DNA from: Occallatibacter savannae
Lineage (GTDB): Bacteria; Acidobacteriota; Terriglobia; Terriglobales; Acidobacteriaceae
Assembly (NCBI RefSeq): GCF_003131205.1
Contig: NZ_QFFY01000002.1
Span: 237,016-301,015 of the forward strand
Length of the DNA stretch: 64,000 nt
Direction of reading: 5' to 3'
The position numbers and the translations under genes were made by a program. The notes under the pieces were generated by a model. The model saw only the letters and a program-made list of their open reading frames with translations. It made no database searches and had not been told where the DNA came from. Of this stretch, positions 1 to 7,588 are shown piece after piece. Position 1 is the first letter of the stretch; each line of letters starts with the position of its first letter.

Positions 1-846
1 GTCGTCGTGCTCGGCCCACCAGCGGTCGCGGAAGAGGAGCGTGAAGCGGCGCACGGGTCCCATGGAGAGCTGGTGTGCGGCAATCAGGGCGTGGGGCACG
101 GGGTCGAAGACGACGCCGAACTGGTGGAGTACGCCGAGGGGGACGGCGATGATGACTTTGCCGGCGGTGAGTTCGAGGAGTTCGCCGCCATCTCGAGCGT
201 AGACCTCGACGCGACCGCGACGCCACTCGATGCGCTCGACGGGGCGGGAGAGCTCGATGCGTGCGCCGGCTTCGCGGGCTTTCCAGGCGAGGAACTGGGG
301 GAGGCGGTCGTAGCCTTCGCGAATGCGGAAGACTTCGTCGCCCTGGATCTCGTCTTCCGCGTGTTGCTGGACGGCGAGGGAGTGGATACCGATCTGGCGA
401 TAGTCGGCGGCGTTGAAACTCTGGACGTAGTTGATGACCTCCTCGCGCTTCTCGGGTGAAAGCTTTTCGAGGGGCGGGTAGTCGGCAAAGGCGAGGTCAG
501 GGCCTTTCCATTTCTCGAGCTGGTTGAGGAACTTGAAGATGGGGCTTTGCTCGTCGCATTTGCGGAGCTTGCCGTCGCGATGGCAATAGTCGGTTCCGTC
601 GATGGGGTAGGTGCTGAGGCCGGCTTCGCGGATCAGGTCCCAAAGTTCGGGCGGGTGGCCGTGAATGAATTCGGCACCGAGTTCGAGGATCTGGTCGCCT
701 TCGCGGATGGTGCGGATGCGGCCGCCGACGCGGTCGCGGGCTTCCAGCACGAGGACCTGGCGGCCGGCTTCGGCCAGACGGCGAGCCGCGGTGAGTCCGG
801 CCATACCGGCACCGATAACCAGGATTCGTTGTCTGCCCGTTTCCAT
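1..846 (-). CDS. FAD-dependent amine oxidase-like oxidoreductase (3' end missing)
   Basis: The reading frame is open for 282 codons from an ATG at 846 to the window edge, so the C-terminus is missing. The N-terminus carries a Rossmann dinucleotide-binding motif VIGAGMAGLTAARRLAEAG (G12, G14, G17), then VLVLEARDRVGGRIRT, the FAD-binding GGR signature of the flavin amine oxidase / protoporphyrinogen oxidase superfamily. Further on is IIAVPLGVLHQFG, the usual 'ViatvPlgvL' strand of this family. Known members oxidise amines or polyenes using FAD; the substrate cannot be told here. No signal peptide is visible. There is no strong ribosome-binding site before the ATG. The superfamily is clear, the precise function is not. 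Confidence 0.85.
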   Translation of the reverse strand, partial: METGRQRILVIGAGMAGLTAARRLAEAGRQVLVLEARDRVGGRIRTIREGDQILELGAEFIHGHPPELWDLIREAGLSTYPIDGTDYCHRDGKLRKCDEQSPIFKFLNQLEKWKGPDLAFADYPPLEKLSPEKREEVINYVQSFNAADYRQIGIHSLAVQQHAEDEIQGDEVFRIREGYDRLPQFLAWKAREAGARIELSRPVERIEWRRGRVEVYARDGGELLELTAGKVIIAVPLGVLHQFGVVFDPVPHALIAAHQLSMGPVRRFTLLFRDRWWAEHDD

Positions 847-1021
847 CTGGAAATTGGATGCGGCGCGGGTCCGGAAGTCAACGGGAATTGGGGCCACGCT
901 TTGGGCTGAGCTGCATCTAAGCCCGGCAGGTCAAATTCTTAGTCTGGGCTTCAACTTCGGGTTAGTCGGGCTTCATTCTCCAATTTTGGGTCAGGGCCGG
1001 TCAGGCCCACGAGGAGTTTCT

Positions 1022-2017
1022 ATGAACCCAGTTCGCCGAGTGCTCAGCGGCTTTGCCGTTGCGGCTGTAGTTTTCGCGCTCATATTGAAGAGCGCGGGGC
1101 AGGAACCCGCTGCGATGCAGCCAGAACCGGATGCGGCGAGGACCTTGCACCACATCAAGACCGTGTTTGTGATCGTGATGGAAAACCATAACTGGACGGG
1201 CGCGAAGAGCGGGAACATCAAAGGGAATCCGGCGGCGCCCTACATCAACTACACGCTGCTGCCGATGGCGTCGTACGCGAACAACTACAGGACTCCGCAG
1301 GGGGTTCATCCCAGTCTGCCGAACTACTTGTGGCTGGAGGCGGGAACGGGTTTCGGGATCAGGGATGATGGACCGCCGTCGGAGCACAACCTGACGACAC
1401 ATGAGCACCTCGTAAAGCTGCTGGAGAACGCGGGAATCTCGTGGCGCTCGTATGACGAGAACGTCACTGGAACGAATTGTCCTGTGCGCAACGAGGGAGC
1501 AACAGATGTGAATGGCGACATGCTTTATGCGCCCAAACACAATCCCTTCGTGTATTTCAGCGATCAGACGAATAACCGGTCGATCTCATCGGCGAACTGT
1601 ATAGCCCATATTCGGCCCATGAGCCAGTTGGAACACGATCTCGCGTCGGGAAGGGTGGCGCGGTACAACTTCATCACTCCGAACCTCTGTCATGACATGC
1701 ATGATAGTTGCGGAGGGAATGCGATCGCCCATGGGGATGCGTGGCTCAAGAAGACGGTGCCGATGATTCTGGATTCGACTGCGTACCGGAGCGGGGGAGC
1801 GCTGTTTATCACGTGGGATGAGGCGGCTTCAGGAAATGGGCCGGTGCCGATGATTGTGCTGTCGCCATTTGCTAAGGGGAATCACTACCACAATTCGACG
1901 TACTACACGCATGGGTCGACGCTGCGGACGATGCAGGAGATCTTCGGGGTTTATCCGCTGATGCGGAACGCGGGGAGTTCGACGGATCTGAGGGCGATGT
2001 TCTCGGTGTTTCCGTGA
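1022..2017 (+). CDS. Secreted phosphoesterase (acid phosphatase / phospholipase C-like family)
   Basis: A 331-residue protein. The ATG at 1022 was chosen over an in-frame upstream one because it follows an AGGAG site (ACGAGGAGTTTCT) and begins a signal peptide (basic N-terminus, hydrophobic residues about 8-25). VFVIVMENHNW (about 48-58) matches the phosphoesterase-family N-terminal metal-binding motif (VMExNxS/W). HPSLPNYLWLEAG (about 96-108), HGDAWLKK, FITWDEA (about 253-258) and VLSPFAKG follow in the order seen in AcpA-like acid phosphatases and non-specific phospholipases C (PF04185). It probably acts outside the cytoplasmic membrane on phosphomonoesters or phospholipids. An array of heptamer repeats begins three bases after its stop codon. 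Confidence 0.85.
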   Translation: MNPVRRVLSGFAVAAVVFALILKSAGQEPAAMQPEPDAARTLHHIKTVFVIVMENHNWTGAKSGNIKGNPAAPYINYTLLPMASYANNYRTPQGVHPSLPNYLWLEAGTGFGIRDDGPPSEHNLTTHEHLVKLLENAGISWRSYDENVTGTNCPVRNEGATDVNGDMLYAPKHNPFVYFSDQTNNRSISSANCIAHIRPMSQLEHDLASGRVARYNFITPNLCHDMHDSCGGNAIAHGDAWLKKTVPMILDSTAYRSGGALFITWDEAASGNGPVPMIVLSPFAKGNHYHNSTYYTHGSTLRTMQEIFGVYPLMRNAGSSTDLRAMFSVFP

Positions 2018-2019
2018 GA

Positions 2020-2131
2020 CAGCTGTCAGCTGTCAGCTATCAGTCATCAGTTTTCAGTCTTCAGTAGCCAGTAGCCAGTAGCCAGTAGCCAGTTGCCAGT
2101 TGCCAGTTGCCAGTTGCCAGACTCCAGCCTC
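2020..2131 (+). repeat. CAGNNNN heptamer array A (16 units)
   Basis: Sixteen contiguous 7-base units in perfect register, each beginning CAG. Variants are CAGCTGT (x2), CAGCTAT, CAGTCAT, CAGTTTT, CAGTCTT, CAGTAGC (x4), CAGTTGC (x4), CAGACTC and CAGCCTC. Identical variants sit next to each other, as expected from local unit duplication. A hairpin follows 19 bases later. Confidence 0.95.
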
Positions 2132-2149
2132 CTATTCACAGCTAGGTTA

Positions 2150-2188
2150 CCCACGTCTCCAATTGCGGGAGACGTGGGGCAGCCGAGG
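2150..2188 (+). repeat. Hairpin element with GGGGCA tail
   Basis: CCCACGTCTCC and GGGAGACGTGGG form an 11 bp stem around a short loop, and the 3' arm continues as GGCAGCCGAGG. The same architecture (stem, then GGGGCACCCGA or a close variant) recurs at several intergenic sites in the window. No U-run follows, so it is more likely a dispersed REP-like element than a classical terminator. Confidence 0.75.
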
Positions 2189-2296
2189 TTCTGGAGAAGG
2201 TAATAACTGCCCGGAACTGAGGGGATTGCGTTTCCGTAGATAATGGGGGCGCGGTCTAGCCGGTTTTTGGTTCGGCCGCTGAGGAAGAGGAGAACG

Positions 2297-2809
2297 ATGC
2301 GCAAGTTTGTCGTTGGGGTGTTGGCGTGTGGGCTGGTGGCAGGGGCTTCTTTGCTTTCGGGGGTGGCGCAGGGCCGGGTTACGAAGGGCGGCTCGGGGCA
2401 GATCGTGATTGTGTTCAAGGACGGGCACCGGCAGAGCTTCAGCATGGCGGATGTGGCGCGGATTGAGTTTCCGGGGAACTCGGCTGTGGCGGATGCAGGA
2501 CCGACGCCTGCCGGGGCGCCGCCCAGGGGCCACTTTCTGGGAAAGTGGGAGGTGGGAGACGGGAACGGCGGGAAGTTTTCCATCATATTGAACGACGACG
2601 GGAGCGCCTGGCGGTCGCTGCGCCACGTACGCGGACGCTGGGCGTATGTGAACGGAGAGGCGCGGGTTACGTGGGATGACGGAGCGCAGGACTGCATCCG
2701 GCGGGTGGATGGAGAGGACAAGAAGTTCGCCTTCCGCGAGGGGAAGCGGTTCACGGATGATCCGGACAATGTGACGGAGGCGCGGAATATGAGTAGAGGG
2801 CCGGTTTAG
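2297..2809 (+). CDS. Secreted hypothetical protein
   Basis: A 170-residue protein of unknown function. The ATG at 2297 follows a purine-rich AGGAAGAGGAG site and begins a signal peptide (MRKF, hydrophobic residues to about 25); a longer in-frame start at 2243 would bury that signal. The mature part holds IVIVFKDGHRQSFSMADV, recalling small domains with a 'G..V.v.d.dG' strand, then a Pro/Gly linker. The C-terminal half, FLGKWEVGDGNGGKFSI to ARVTWDDG, reads like a small beta-barrel 'G.W....' module. No catalytic motif is visible. It stands alone, with hairpin and heptamer repeats on the left and a short heptamer array on the right. Confidence 0.65.
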   Translation: MRKFVVGVLACGLVAGASLLSGVAQGRVTKGGSGQIVIVFKDGHRQSFSMADVARIEFPGNSAVADAGPTPAGAPPRGHFLGKWEVGDGNGGKFSIILNDDGSAWRSLRHVRGRWAYVNGEARVTWDDGAQDCIRRVDGEDKKFAFREGKRFTDDPDNVTEARNMSRGPV

Positions 2810-2813
2810 CTCT

Positions 2814-2841
2814 CAGCTCTCAGCCATCAGCCTTCAGAGTC
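2814..2841 (+). repeat. CAGNNNN heptamer array B (4 units)
   Basis: CAGCTCT, CAGCCAT, CAGCCTT and CAGAGTC lie in 7-base register directly after the stop codon of the preceding gene. This is a short, degenerate member of the array family. Confidence 0.7.
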
Positions 2842-3119
2842 TACTGGTGCGCCAGCCTGCCGAGCCGGATTGTGGCAGATCAAAGCCAGTCTGCAACAGG
2901 GTGGCGGAACCTTGTCCCATCGGGGTGCGTACCGATTGATGAGAGGGTAGGATGGGCTTGTCGGTTTCTGAGGCCGATGGGCGGGTTCGGACGTCTCTCA
3001 AATACCGGGGATATTGAGGATTCTTGCGCCGGATAGCGGCTGAGGCAGTCCCTGCTTTTTGATCCCTGGGCGCGCGCAGGACACTGCGCAGACGGTTCTG
3101 GAACACGGAAAGTGGATTC
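2842..3119. other. Intergenic region without recognisable feature
   Basis: No open frame, tRNA or convincing hairpin was found between array B and the MacB-type permease start at 3120. It should contain that gene's promoter, but no clear -35/-10 pair could be assigned. Confidence 0.4.
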
Positions 3120-4346
3120 ATGAGCATTCTCGAGGCTTTCAAGCTGGCGTTTCAATCGTTGTGGGGCAACAAGATGCGCTCCATCCTGACGCTGATTGGC
3201 GTGGTGATGGGCGTGGCCTCGGTGATCATGGTGCTCACGCTGGTGCAGGGAGCGAAGAAGTACATCTCGACAAAGCTGTCCGGGTACGGCGCGGATGTGT
3301 TCACGGTGAACCGGATGTCGAGCGTAATTCTCTCGGCGGACCAGTACTTCAGCTTCCAGAAGCGAAAGATTCTGCGGATGGAGGATTACGAGGCGATCAA
3401 GGAAGGGTGCACGCAGTGCACCGAGGTCGGGGCTTCGCTGTTCAAGTCGACCAAGGTGGTCTACAACGGGCACTCGAGCAACAACACGCTGGTGCGCGGG
3501 CTGACGTCCTCGATGATGTCGCTCAACAATATCGACATCGCGCTGGGACGCGGATTTACGCCGGCGGACGAGGAGCATGCATTCCACAACTGCATTGTGG
3601 GGTACGACATTGTCGATAACCTGATCGGGGACGGCGATCCGCTGGGCAAAGAGATCAGGGTCGACGGCATTCCGTTCACGATTGTGGGTGTGGGCGACCG
3701 GCAAGGCAAGACGCTGGGGCAGTCGCAGGATAATTGGGTGTCGATTCCGATCAGCGTTTACCAGCAGATCTACGGCTACAACGATTCGGTGGACATCTAT
3801 GCGCGCGCGTCGGGAACATCGGATGTAATGGCGCGTGCCGAGGATGAGGCGCGGGTGATCATGCGCGCGCGGCGCCATCTCGGGCCGGGAACTCCGGATG
3901 ACTTTGAGATTCAGACGAACGATACGTTCCTCGACATTGCAAATCAATTGCTCGGCGTTTTTGCCTGGGTGGTGATGGGGCTGGGTTCGATCGCTCTGGT
4001 GGTGGGCGGCGTGGTGATCATGAACATCATGCTGGTGAGCGTGACGGAGCGGACGCGGGAGATTGGCGTGCGCAAGGCTCTTGGCGCGAAGCAGCGGGAT
4101 GTGCTGGTGCAGTTTTTGATTGAGAGCGCTTCGCTGGCGGGCATCGGCGGGGTGTTTGGGATATTGATGGGCGTGCTGGTGGGCAAGCTGATCACGGTGT
4201 TTGTGGGCTTCCCGACGGCGGTGCCGCTATGGGCGGTGTTCCTGGGACTTTTTCTTGCAAGCGGAGTGGGGATCTTCTTCGGAGTTTATCCGGCGAGCAA
4301 GGCGGCGAGGCTGGATCCGGTGGTCGCTCTAAGGGCGGAAATGTAG
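3120..4346 (+). CDS. MacB/FtsX-type ABC transporter permease
   Basis: A 408-residue single permease of the MacB/LolC type. An N-terminal membrane helix (about 20-42, ILTLIGVVMGVASVIMVLTLV) is followed by a large periplasmic MacB_PCD-like domain. Three C-terminal helices (about 283-310, 336-360, 368-392) form the FtsX domain. The cytoplasmic signature RTREIGVRKALGAKQRDVL and the closing LDPVVALRAE are typical. Such proteins pair with a LolD/MacB-type ATPase and a periplasmic adaptor to move substrates or force across the envelope by mechanotransmission. Neither partner is nearby. It heads a run of three paralogues, but a foreign-looking four-helix-bundle gene separates it from the second. Confidence 0.9.
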   Translation: MSILEAFKLAFQSLWGNKMRSILTLIGVVMGVASVIMVLTLVQGAKKYISTKLSGYGADVFTVNRMSSVILSADQYFSFQKRKILRMEDYEAIKEGCTQCTEVGASLFKSTKVVYNGHSSNNTLVRGLTSSMMSLNNIDIALGRGFTPADEEHAFHNCIVGYDIVDNLIGDGDPLGKEIRVDGIPFTIVGVGDRQGKTLGQSQDNWVSIPISVYQQIYGYNDSVDIYARASGTSDVMARAEDEARVIMRARRHLGPGTPDDFEIQTNDTFLDIANQLLGVFAWVVMGLGSIALVVGGVVIMNIMLVSVTERTREIGVRKALGAKQRDVLVQFLIESASLAGIGGVFGILMGVLVGKLITVFVGFPTAVPLWAVFLGLFLASGVGIFFGVYPASKAARLDPVVALRAEM

Positions 4347-4351
4347 GAAGA

Positions 4352-4386
4352 CAGTTACCAGTTACCAGTTGCCAGTCTCCAGTTCA
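4352..4386 (+). repeat. CAGNNNN heptamer array C-left
   Basis: Five in-register units: CAGTTAC (x2), CAGTTGC, CAGTCTC and CAGTTCA. They start five bases after the stop codon of the upstream permease gene. Bases 4367-4384 match the reverse complement of 4816-4833 with one mismatch, so this array and the next form inverted repeats around the four-helix-bundle gene. Confidence 0.9.
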
Positions 4387-4426
4387 AGCAAAGTAGTTCT
4401 AGCGAGGTCGGAAAGATGAGAAAAGA

Positions 4427-4807
4427 ATGTCGAGGGGTTATCGCGATCTCGTGGTTTGGCAGAAGTCTATGGAGCTGGCAGCAGCTATCTATCAGTTGAG
4501 CAAGCAATTTCCGCGCGAAGAGATGTATGGAATCACCAGTCAAATGCGTAGATCGGCCGTTTCGATCGCAAGCAACATCGCCGAGGGACACGGCAGATTG
4601 AACTCGAAAGAATTCGGACAGTTCCTAGGGATTGCACGGGGATCAACTTATGAGTTGCAAACACAACTAGAGCTTGCAAGAGAGCTGCAGATCGGTGTGG
4701 ATGGCCAGATCGAGAAATCTCTGGAGATGTCCGAGGAAGTAGGTAGGATGCTTTATTCGCTTATTCATTCAGTGCGAAATATGCGCTCTCGGCTTAGCGC
4801 GGACTGA
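4427..4807 (+). CDS. S23-type four-helix-bundle protein (23S rRNA intervening-sequence protein family)
   Basis: A 126-residue protein. It has the full family pattern (PF05635/TIGR02436): YRDLVVWQKSMELAAAIY, then FPREEMYGITSQMRRSAVSI, then SNIAEGHGR, and a helical C-terminal half. In other bacteria relatives are encoded inside intervening sequences of 23S rRNA genes, and the Avd protein of diversity-generating retroelements has the same fold. The biochemical role of the stand-alone form is not established. The gene is visibly more A+T-rich than the permease genes on both sides. It is bracketed by opposed heptamer arrays, the right one overlapping its stop codon. This looks like an inserted unit of about 483 bp. 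The start follows a modest purine stretch. Confidence 0.9.
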   Translation: MSRGYRDLVVWQKSMELAAAIYQLSKQFPREEMYGITSQMRRSAVSIASNIAEGHGRLNSKEFGQFLGIARGSTYELQTQLELARELQIGVDGQIEKSLEMSEEVGRMLYSLIHSVRNMRSRLSAD

Positions 4808-4834
4808 CGACTGGCAACTGGGGACTGGCAACTT
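4800..4834 (-). repeat. CAGNNNN heptamer array C-right, inverted
   Basis: Five units in the opposite orientation: on the minus strand AAGTTGC, CAGTCCC, CAGTTGC, CAGTCGT and CAGTCCG. The last overlaps the 3' end of the four-helix-bundle gene. With array C-left it makes an imperfect terminal inverted repeat (17 of 21 positions over 4366-4386 versus 4814-4834), which in RNA would enclose the gene in a stem. Confidence 0.9.
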
Positions 4835-4855
4835 CAATCTTGGAGTGACGGAAAC

Positions 4856-6112
4856 ATGCGGGGACAACAGGCGGGCGAGTCGGTGAAGATGGCGCTGGAG
4901 ACGATTCGCACGAACAAGCTGCGGTCGGGGCTGACGATCTTGGGAATCGTAATCGGCGTGACGACGGTGATCACGATCTCGTCGGTGATCAGCGGGCTGA
5001 ATAATCGCGTGCAGGATTTTGTGAGCTCGCTGGGGAGCAACGTTTTCTGGGTATTCCATATGCCGGTGATCGGCGTGCGGCCAACGACGGAGATGCTGGC
5101 GCGGAAGAAGCTCAACTTTGACGACGTGGTGGCGCTGCGCACGCTGCCGCATGTGGTGGCGGCCGATGGAGGGTATCAGCACGTAAAGTCGCAGTTCCGT
5201 GTGGGCGACGTTTCGGTGCGCTACAACGGGAAGAAGATTGCGGGCACGATCCTGCAGGGATCGACAGCGCAGGTAGCGCTGGTGGCGAATTTTACGATTT
5301 TGCAGGGCCGCCTCTGGACGGACGAAGAAGACAAGCGCGCCGAGCACGTTGTGGTACTGGGACACGATACGTGGGAGGAGCTGTTCGGAGATCAGAACGC
5401 GATCGGCAAGGAAGTGGCGATTGAGTCGGGGCTCTACACGGTGATCGGAGTGCTCGACAAGCAAAAGCAACCGTTCGGTGGCGGAAAAAATCCGCAGGAC
5501 AACATGGCGTATTTCCCGCTGGGCACGTTTCACAACCTGCATCCGGAAGACAAGGATATGTGGGTAAGCGTGAAGTACGACGATCCGAAAAACAAATCCC
5601 TCGTGGAAGAAGAGATCCGGGAGATGTTGCGCATTCGGCGCAAGGTGAAGGTGGATAAGCCGGATGACTTTGAGATCTTCGGGCCGGACTCGCTGTCGAA
5701 GCTGTGGAACCAGCTGACGGGCGGCCTGGTGCTGTTCATGATTGCCGTGTCGAGCGTGGGGTTGATGGTGGGCGGCGTAGGCGTGATGAACATCATGCTG
5801 GTGAGCGTGACGGAGCGGACGCGCGAGATCGGGGTACGGAAGGCGATTGGGGCGACGAAGAAGACGCTGCTGGTACAGTTCACGACCGAAGCGGTGACGC
5901 TGTGCGCGGTAGGCGGCGTGATCGGGATTCTGGTGGGCGCGGTGCTGACGTGGATCATTTACTTCCTGCCGATCGGGCTGCCGGCAACGATGTCTACCTT
6001 GTGGGTGATGACCGGGTTTACGGTGTCGTGCGGAATCGGGCTGGTGTTTGGGATTTATCCGGCGTGGAAGGCGGCGAACCTGGATCCGATTGAGGCACTC
6101 CGCTACGAGTAG
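4856..6112 (+). CDS. MacB/FtsX-type ABC transporter permease (tandem copy 1)
   Basis: A 418-residue permease. One N-terminal helix (about 23-45, LTILGIVIGVTTVITISSVI) precedes a periplasmic MacB_PCD-like domain. The FtsX domain has GLVLFMIAVSSVGLMVGGVGVMNIMLVSVTERTREIGVRKAIGA, two more helices and a terminal LDPIEALRYE. ATG 4856 follows TTGGAGTGACGG. It is exactly as long as the next gene and very similar to it, so the two are a recent tandem duplication. No ATPase or membrane-fusion partner lies in the cluster. It probably works with an ATPase encoded elsewhere, in macrolide/lipoprotein-type export or as a mechanotransmission permease; the substrate is unknown. Confidence 0.9.
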   Translation: MRGQQAGESVKMALETIRTNKLRSGLTILGIVIGVTTVITISSVISGLNNRVQDFVSSLGSNVFWVFHMPVIGVRPTTEMLARKKLNFDDVVALRTLPHVVAADGGYQHVKSQFRVGDVSVRYNGKKIAGTILQGSTAQVALVANFTILQGRLWTDEEDKRAEHVVVLGHDTWEELFGDQNAIGKEVAIESGLYTVIGVLDKQKQPFGGGKNPQDNMAYFPLGTFHNLHPEDKDMWVSVKYDDPKNKSLVEEEIREMLRIRRKVKVDKPDDFEIFGPDSLSKLWNQLTGGLVLFMIAVSSVGLMVGGVGVMNIMLVSVTERTREIGVRKAIGATKKTLLVQFTTEAVTLCAVGGVIGILVGAVLTWIIYFLPIGLPATMSTLWVMTGFTVSCGIGLVFGIYPAWKAANLDPIEALRYE

Positions 6113-6233
6113 CGGAGTGCTTCAGGGGCTAGGGACATAGGCTCGGAAAGCCGACGCGAATACCGGTGCTTCGATGCGCGAATCTGGCGCATAATGGTTG
6201 CCATACTGCCACATAAGGAAGAGCCGGCGCGTG

Positions 6234-7490
6234 ATGGCCCAGGGACAGACGCGGGAATCCGTCAGGATGGCGTTGGATACGCTGCGGACGAACAAGCTTC
6301 GCTCGGGGCTTACGATTCTCGGCATTGTGATCGGCGTGACCACGGTGATCACGATTTCTTCTGTCATTACAGGACTCAATAATCGAGTGAATGACTGGGT
6401 GACCTCGATGGGGTCGAATGTGTTCTGGGTATTCCACATGCCGTTGATCGGCGTGCGGCCCACGACCGAGATGCTCACCCGCAAGAAGCTGACGCTGGAT
6501 GATGTGCTGGCGCTGCGAGACATGCCGCATGTGGTGGCGACGGACGGCAGCTACCGGCACGTGAATGAGCAGTTCCACGTGGGCGATGTGGACCTGAAGT
6601 ACAAGGGACATAAGATTTCGGGCGCATTTCTGGCGGGCTCGACTGCGCAGACGGAGTTTATCTACAACCTGGCGATGACGGCGGGGCGGTTCTGGACCGA
6701 GGAGGAAGACCAGCGGCATGCGCACGTGTGCGTGATGGGGCACGATACGGCCGAGGAGCTGTTCGGCGGCGACGATCCGATCGGGAAGGAAGTGAACGTC
6801 GGGCCGGGGATGTACACAGTGATCGGGGTGGTGGACAAGCGCAAGCAGCCGTTTGGTTCGGGGAAGAATCCGGCGGACAACGGGCTGTATTTTCCGCTGG
6901 GGACGTTTCACAGCCTGTATCCCGAAATCAAGGACATGTACATCAGCGTGAAGTACGACGATCAGCGGAACAAGACGTTGGTGGAGGAGGAGATCAGAGA
7001 GGTGCTCCGGGTCCGGCGCAAGGTGAAGCTCGATAAGCCGGATGACTTTGAGATCTTCGGGCCGGATTCGCTGTCGAAGCTGTGGAATCAGCTGACGGGC
7101 GGACTAGTGCTGTTCATGATCGCGGTGTCGAGCGTGGGATTGATGGTGGGCGGCGTAGGCGTGATGAACATCATGCTGGTGAGCGTGACGGAGCGAACGC
7201 GCGAGATCGGAGTGCGGAAAGCGATCGGGGCGACAAGGCGGGCGCTGCTGCTGCAGTTCACGGTGGAGGCGGTGACGCTGACGGCGCTTGGAGGCGTGGT
7301 GGGAATTCTGATTGGCGCGGTGCTGACGTGGATTGTGTATCTGCTGCCGATTGGCTTGCCCGCGGCGATGTCAACGTTGTGGGTCGTGACGGGGTTCACG
7401 GTGTCGTGCGGGATTGGACTGGTGTTCGGGATTTATCCCGCGTGGAAGGCGGCGAATCTGGATCCGATTGAGGCACTCCGCTACGAATGA
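6234..7490 (+). CDS. MacB/FtsX-type ABC transporter permease (tandem copy 2)
   Basis: A 418-residue paralogue of the preceding gene with the same domain order: N-terminal helix, MacB_PCD-like periplasmic domain, then FtsX domain with three helices. ATG 6234 (a GTG lies just before it) aligns with the start of copy 1 (MAQGQTRESVRMALDTLRTNKL against MRGQQAGESVKMALETIRTNKL). A further in-frame start at 6198 lacks such support. The FtsX halves of the two copies are almost identical, while the periplasmic domains have diverged more. That suggests conserved ATPase coupling with a shifting external substrate, or gene conversion at the 3' ends. Confidence 0.9.
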   Translation: MAQGQTRESVRMALDTLRTNKLRSGLTILGIVIGVTTVITISSVITGLNNRVNDWVTSMGSNVFWVFHMPLIGVRPTTEMLTRKKLTLDDVLALRDMPHVVATDGSYRHVNEQFHVGDVDLKYKGHKISGAFLAGSTAQTEFIYNLAMTAGRFWTEEEDQRHAHVCVMGHDTAEELFGGDDPIGKEVNVGPGMYTVIGVVDKRKQPFGSGKNPADNGLYFPLGTFHSLYPEIKDMYISVKYDDQRNKTLVEEEIREVLRVRRKVKLDKPDDFEIFGPDSLSKLWNQLTGGLVLFMIAVSSVGLMVGGVGVMNIMLVSVTERTREIGVRKAIGATRRALLLQFTVEAVTLTALGGVVGILIGAVLTWIVYLLPIGLPAAMSTLWVVTGFTVSCGIGLVFGIYPAWKAANLDPIEALRYE

Positions 7491-7495
7491 TGAGC

Positions 7496-7571
7496 TTCTA
7501 GTTACTAGCTGCTGGCTGGAGGGTGAGCGGTGTCTTGCTAGAGGCTAAAAGCTAGGGACTGGAAGCTCGAG
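7496..7571. repeat. Opposed heptamer arrays D without a gene
   Basis: Left arm (7496-7523, plus orientation): TTCTAGT, TACTAGC, TGCTGGC and TGGAGGG. Right arm (7537-7571) read on the minus strand: CTCGAGC, TTCCAGT, CCCTAGC, TTTTAGC and CTCTAGC. Both keep 7-base register and use NNCTAGC-type variants; TTCTAGC also occurs inside array E. The 76 bp unit has the inverted layout seen around the four-helix-bundle gene but is empty, like a non-autonomous derivative. Confidence 0.6.
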
Positions 7572-7588
7572 TTCGCTAGACTGACTTC

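Noticed and set aside
84..488. 134-residue minus-strand frame rich in Ser/Pro/Arg
   Set aside because: It is out of frame with the FAD oxidoreductase gene that spans 1-846 and whose translation has recognisable motifs; low-complexity composition is typical of a shadow frame.
2020..2131. Heptamer array as a CRISPR
   Set aside because: Units are 7 bases without unique spacers; there is no repeat-spacer pattern and no cas gene in the window.
4336..4858. CGGAAA on both sides of the S23 unit as a target-site duplication
   Set aside because: The matching bases are not directly adjacent to the array ends and the match is too short to mean anything.
6188..6200. GGCGCATAAT resembling the XerC half of a dif site
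   Set aside because: No XerD half-site (TTATGTTAAAT-like) follows at the right spacing, and the position is far from the skew change.
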